A DNA stretch of 64,000 nt from Hymenobacter mucosus (lineage in GTDB: Bacteria; Bacteroidota; Bacteroidia; Cytophagales; Hymenobacteraceae), in contig NZ_FZNS01000003.1 of the NCBI RefSeq assembly GCF_900188255.1, forward strand, positions 611,280 to 675,279, read 5' to 3'. Below the pieces are notes generated by a model. That model did no database searches, was not told the origin of the DNA, and was given only the letters and a program-made list of their open reading frames with translations. Shown piece after piece: positions 62,075 through 64,000 of this stretch. The translations under genes and the position numbers were made by a program. Within the stretch, counting starts at the first letter, position 1. Every line of letters begins with the position of its first letter.

Positions 62075-62659
62075 GCAAGATATGTGTAAAGGGCAGGCAC
62101 TGCTCCAAAGGTCCGGAGCCGCACAACAATAGTACCTGGAGTACAGGCAAGAGCCTCGTACTGGTCTGTATAAGCAACACCGCGTACCCCGGATTCTTTC
62201 CCAAATCTACTGGCTTTTTGCTCAAAGAAATTGGTTTTACCAAAGAATCGTCGCCTTCGCCAACCTGAGTATTCTTGCGTAATAAGAGGCTAATAGGGAG
62301 GTGCTTATGCTAGATGTAACAGACTGTATAGTAGCTATATGGCTGTCTTCTACTTGCGCTAATAGACTGCAAAGGATAGCAACGCCTTTTAGCACGGCCT
62401 CGGGGAAGAACAGCAGGCACGTTGCGGCTAGCAGGTGCGCTTTGAGGTTCTTATTCCCTGTCCTCACATCTGGTAGTCGAAGTAGGGTAGGTACTGCTCA
62501 GATAAGAGTAGAGAGAAACTTAATACAACGATTACGTGCTGCTCTGCAAGTTGAGGGAAGCCAGCCACCGCGCCGCAAACAAAAACGCGAGGAACCTGAA
62601 TGGCCTTTCTTGAGAGAAGGCCAACTCAGATTCCTCGCGCTGTGCAGGTCTACTACTGC
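62075..62659. other. Gap between malic enzyme and ruvA
   Basis: I see no gene in these 585 bases; the frames crossing it have no family features. A minus-strand TAGATTTG -7 element (62209 to 62202) could start the ruvA transcript, leaving a long leader. A terminator for the malic enzyme gene lies at its right end. Confidence 0.4.
62587..62638 (-). terminator. Terminator of the malic enzyme gene
   Basis: GCGAGGAA/TTCCTCGC outer and GGCCTT/AAGGCC inner pairings make a near-perfect long hairpin, 22 bases past the malic enzyme stop. Confidence 0.8.
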
Positions 62660-64000
62660 CTACAACCCTTTGCCGCCGGGCTGCTGGGCATCTACCACGG
62701 CAATGGAAGCCATGTTCACGATTTCGCGTACAGAGGCGCCGAGCTGCAGAATGTGCACTGGTTTGCGCATGCCCATCAAGATCGGCCCGATTACTTCGGC
62801 GCCGCCAATCTCTTGGATTACCTTGTAGGCAATGTTGCCACTAATCACGTTCGGAAAAATGAGCGTGTTGGCGCCACCTGTTTCAGCCAAAGGCGAGAAG
62901 GGGTACTGTTCCCGTAGCAGCTCGGGGTTGAGAGCGGTGTTGGCCTGCATCTCGCCATCCAGAATCAGCTCGGGGTAGCGTTGCTTGGCTAGCTCAGTTG
63001 CCCGCCGAGCCTTATCAGGCAGGTCGCCGGGGTTCGAGCCAAAGTTGGAGTAGCTGATGACCGCCACGCGGGGCTCCACATCGAAGAACCGCACGGCACC
63101 CGCCGTAAGACCAATGATGCCCACCATTTCTTCGGCCGAAGGGTCAATGTTCACGGTGGTATCGGCGAAGAAGTATGGGCCCTTCTTGTGCTGGATAATG
63201 TACATGGAAGCTACCCGCTTCACGTCATCGGCCACACCAATCACTTGCAGTGCCGGCACAATGCTCTTGCCGTAGTCCTTACTCAAACCCGTGATGAAAG
63301 CATCAGCTTCGCCGGTTTCTAGCATCATTGAGCCGTAGTAGTTCCGCTCCCGTAGTAGGCGGCGGCCTTCGTAGAGCGTAATACCGCGGCGTTGGCGCTT
63401 CTGGTACAGCAACTCAGCGTACTCCTCCCGCTTAGCTTCTTCCTGCAGAATATCAATAATCTGACAGCCCTCTAGGTCGAGGTTATTTTCAAGGGCCAAG
63501 CGCTCAATCTTCTGGCGGTTTCCTAACAGAATGGGCAAGGCAATGCCTTCATCATGCAGGATTTGCGCCGCCTTGAGAATCTTATAGGTGTCGCCTTCGG
63601 CGAATACGACGCGCTTGGGGTTGTTGCGGGCGGCCTGCGTAATGCGGTTCATCAGCTTCTGATTGACGCCCAGACGAGCACGCAACTCATCTTCATACGC
63701 AAACCAGTCGGGAATCTGCACGCGGGCCACGCCGCTTTCCATGGCGGCTTTGGCTACCGCCGGGCTGACCGCCGTAATCAGGCGCGGGTCCAGGGGTTTG
63801 GGAATGAGGTAGGTACGACCAAAGGTGAGCGTGTTGTCACCGTAAGCCTTGTTTACCATATCCGGCACTGGCTCCTTCGCCAGATCCGAAAGTGCCTTCA
63901 CGGCGGCCAGCTTCATGGCCTCGTTGATTTCGGTGGCGCGCACGTCCAGGGCCCCGCGGAAGATGTAGGGAAAGCCCAGCACGTTGTTGACCTGGTTGGG
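62660..64000 (-). CDS. maeB: NADP-dependent malic enzyme, C-terminal part (cut by window edge)
   Basis: The frame stays open to the window edge, so the N-terminal part is missing. What remains is the end of the malic enzyme domain ([20 protein letters not shown], then [11 protein letters not shown]) and a phosphotransacetylase-like domain ([20 protein letters not shown] to the C-terminus). This is the two-domain MaeB type, which makes pyruvate and NADPH from malate; the second domain is usually regulatory. The stop is TAG or equivalent at 62660. Confidence 0.94.
   Translation of the reverse strand, partial: PNQVNNVLGFPYIFRGALDVRATEINEAMKLAAVKALSDLAKEPVPDMVNKAYGDNTLTFGRTYLIPKPLDPRLITAVSPAVAKAAMESGVARVQIPDWFAYEDELRARLGVNQKLMNRITQAARNNPKRVVFAEGDTYKILKAAQILHDEGIALPILLGNRQKIERLALENNLDLEGCQIIDILQEEAKREEYAELLYQKRQRRGITLYEGRRLLRERNYYGSMMLETGEADAFITGLSKDYGKSIVPALQVIGVADDVKRVASMYIIQHKKGPYFFADTTVNIDPSAEEMVGIIGLTAGAVRFFDVEPRVAVISYSNFGSNPGDLPDKARRATELAKQRYPELILDGEMQANTALNPELLREQYPFSPLAETGGANTLIFPNVISGNIAYKVIQEIGGAEVIGPILMGMRKPVHILQLGASVREIVNMASIAVVDAQQPGGKGL

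Noticed and set aside
62237..62467. A 76-codon minus-strand frame in the gap before ruvA
   Set aside because: It starts with GTG, has no recognisable domain and no supporting signals beyond being open.

Overview
The window looks like a chromosomal segment of a Bacteroidota (Cytophagales) bacterium, most likely Hymenobacteraceae. The evidence is internal: a full-length SprA (type IX secretion outer-membrane translocon), three secreted proteins with C-terminal type IX sorting domains, a carboxypeptidase-regulatory-like TonB-dependent receptor, few recognisable Shine-Dalgarno sites, and several TAnnTTTG -7 elements typical of Bacteroidetes housekeeping promoters. The background is GC-rich and many genes end in long, nearly perfect hairpins.

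Layout. 1-13.7 kb: CutC and a Tat-exported glycosylasparaginase in an overlapping pair, a stand-alone ABC ATPase with a TOBE-like tail, a MORN/TonB-C protein, a short-chain dehydrogenase with a lipoprotein signal, a subtilase, a class C serine hydrolase and several lipoproteins (META, DUF4394). 13.9-19.2 kb: an accessory region. It holds a GNAT acetyltransferase, a module bounded by matching 14-bp inverted repeats with a truncated transposase start, a truncated second copy of the GNAT gene, and an AT-rich 1041-residue protein joining a calcineurin-like metallophosphoesterase to a STAND/NACHT-like ATPase. This last gene is the best candidate for an undescribed defence-type system. 19.2-36 kb: mfd, a beta-helix surface protein, a DUF457 membrane protein, a NYN-cold-shock fusion, a thioesterase, an Mpo1-like protein, a GNAT protein, YajQ, TerC, a membrane J-protein with an overlapping helical partner, and an M36 metallopeptidase.

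36-45 kb: a TrmH-family methyltransferase divergent from mutS, tRNA-Gly(GCC), tRNA-Leu(UAA), a MoxR ATPase, and a small glycan-type set (methyltransferase, flippase, glycosyltransferase). 45-51.5 kb: a TonB-dependent receptor followed by a secreted type IX protein, YicC, and a small secreted protein. 51.6-64 kb: an M28 peptidase, VanZ-like protein and GcvH in one minus-strand run, then sprA, ruvA and the C-terminal part of NADP-malic enzyme. The order malic enzyme-ruvA-sprA-gcvH-vanZ is, to my knowledge, a recurring Bacteroidetes neighbourhood.

Start codons were trimmed to the first plausible ATG/GTG/TTG where the longest reading frame ran into upstream DNA. Family assignments rest on motifs read by eye; no database search was run.
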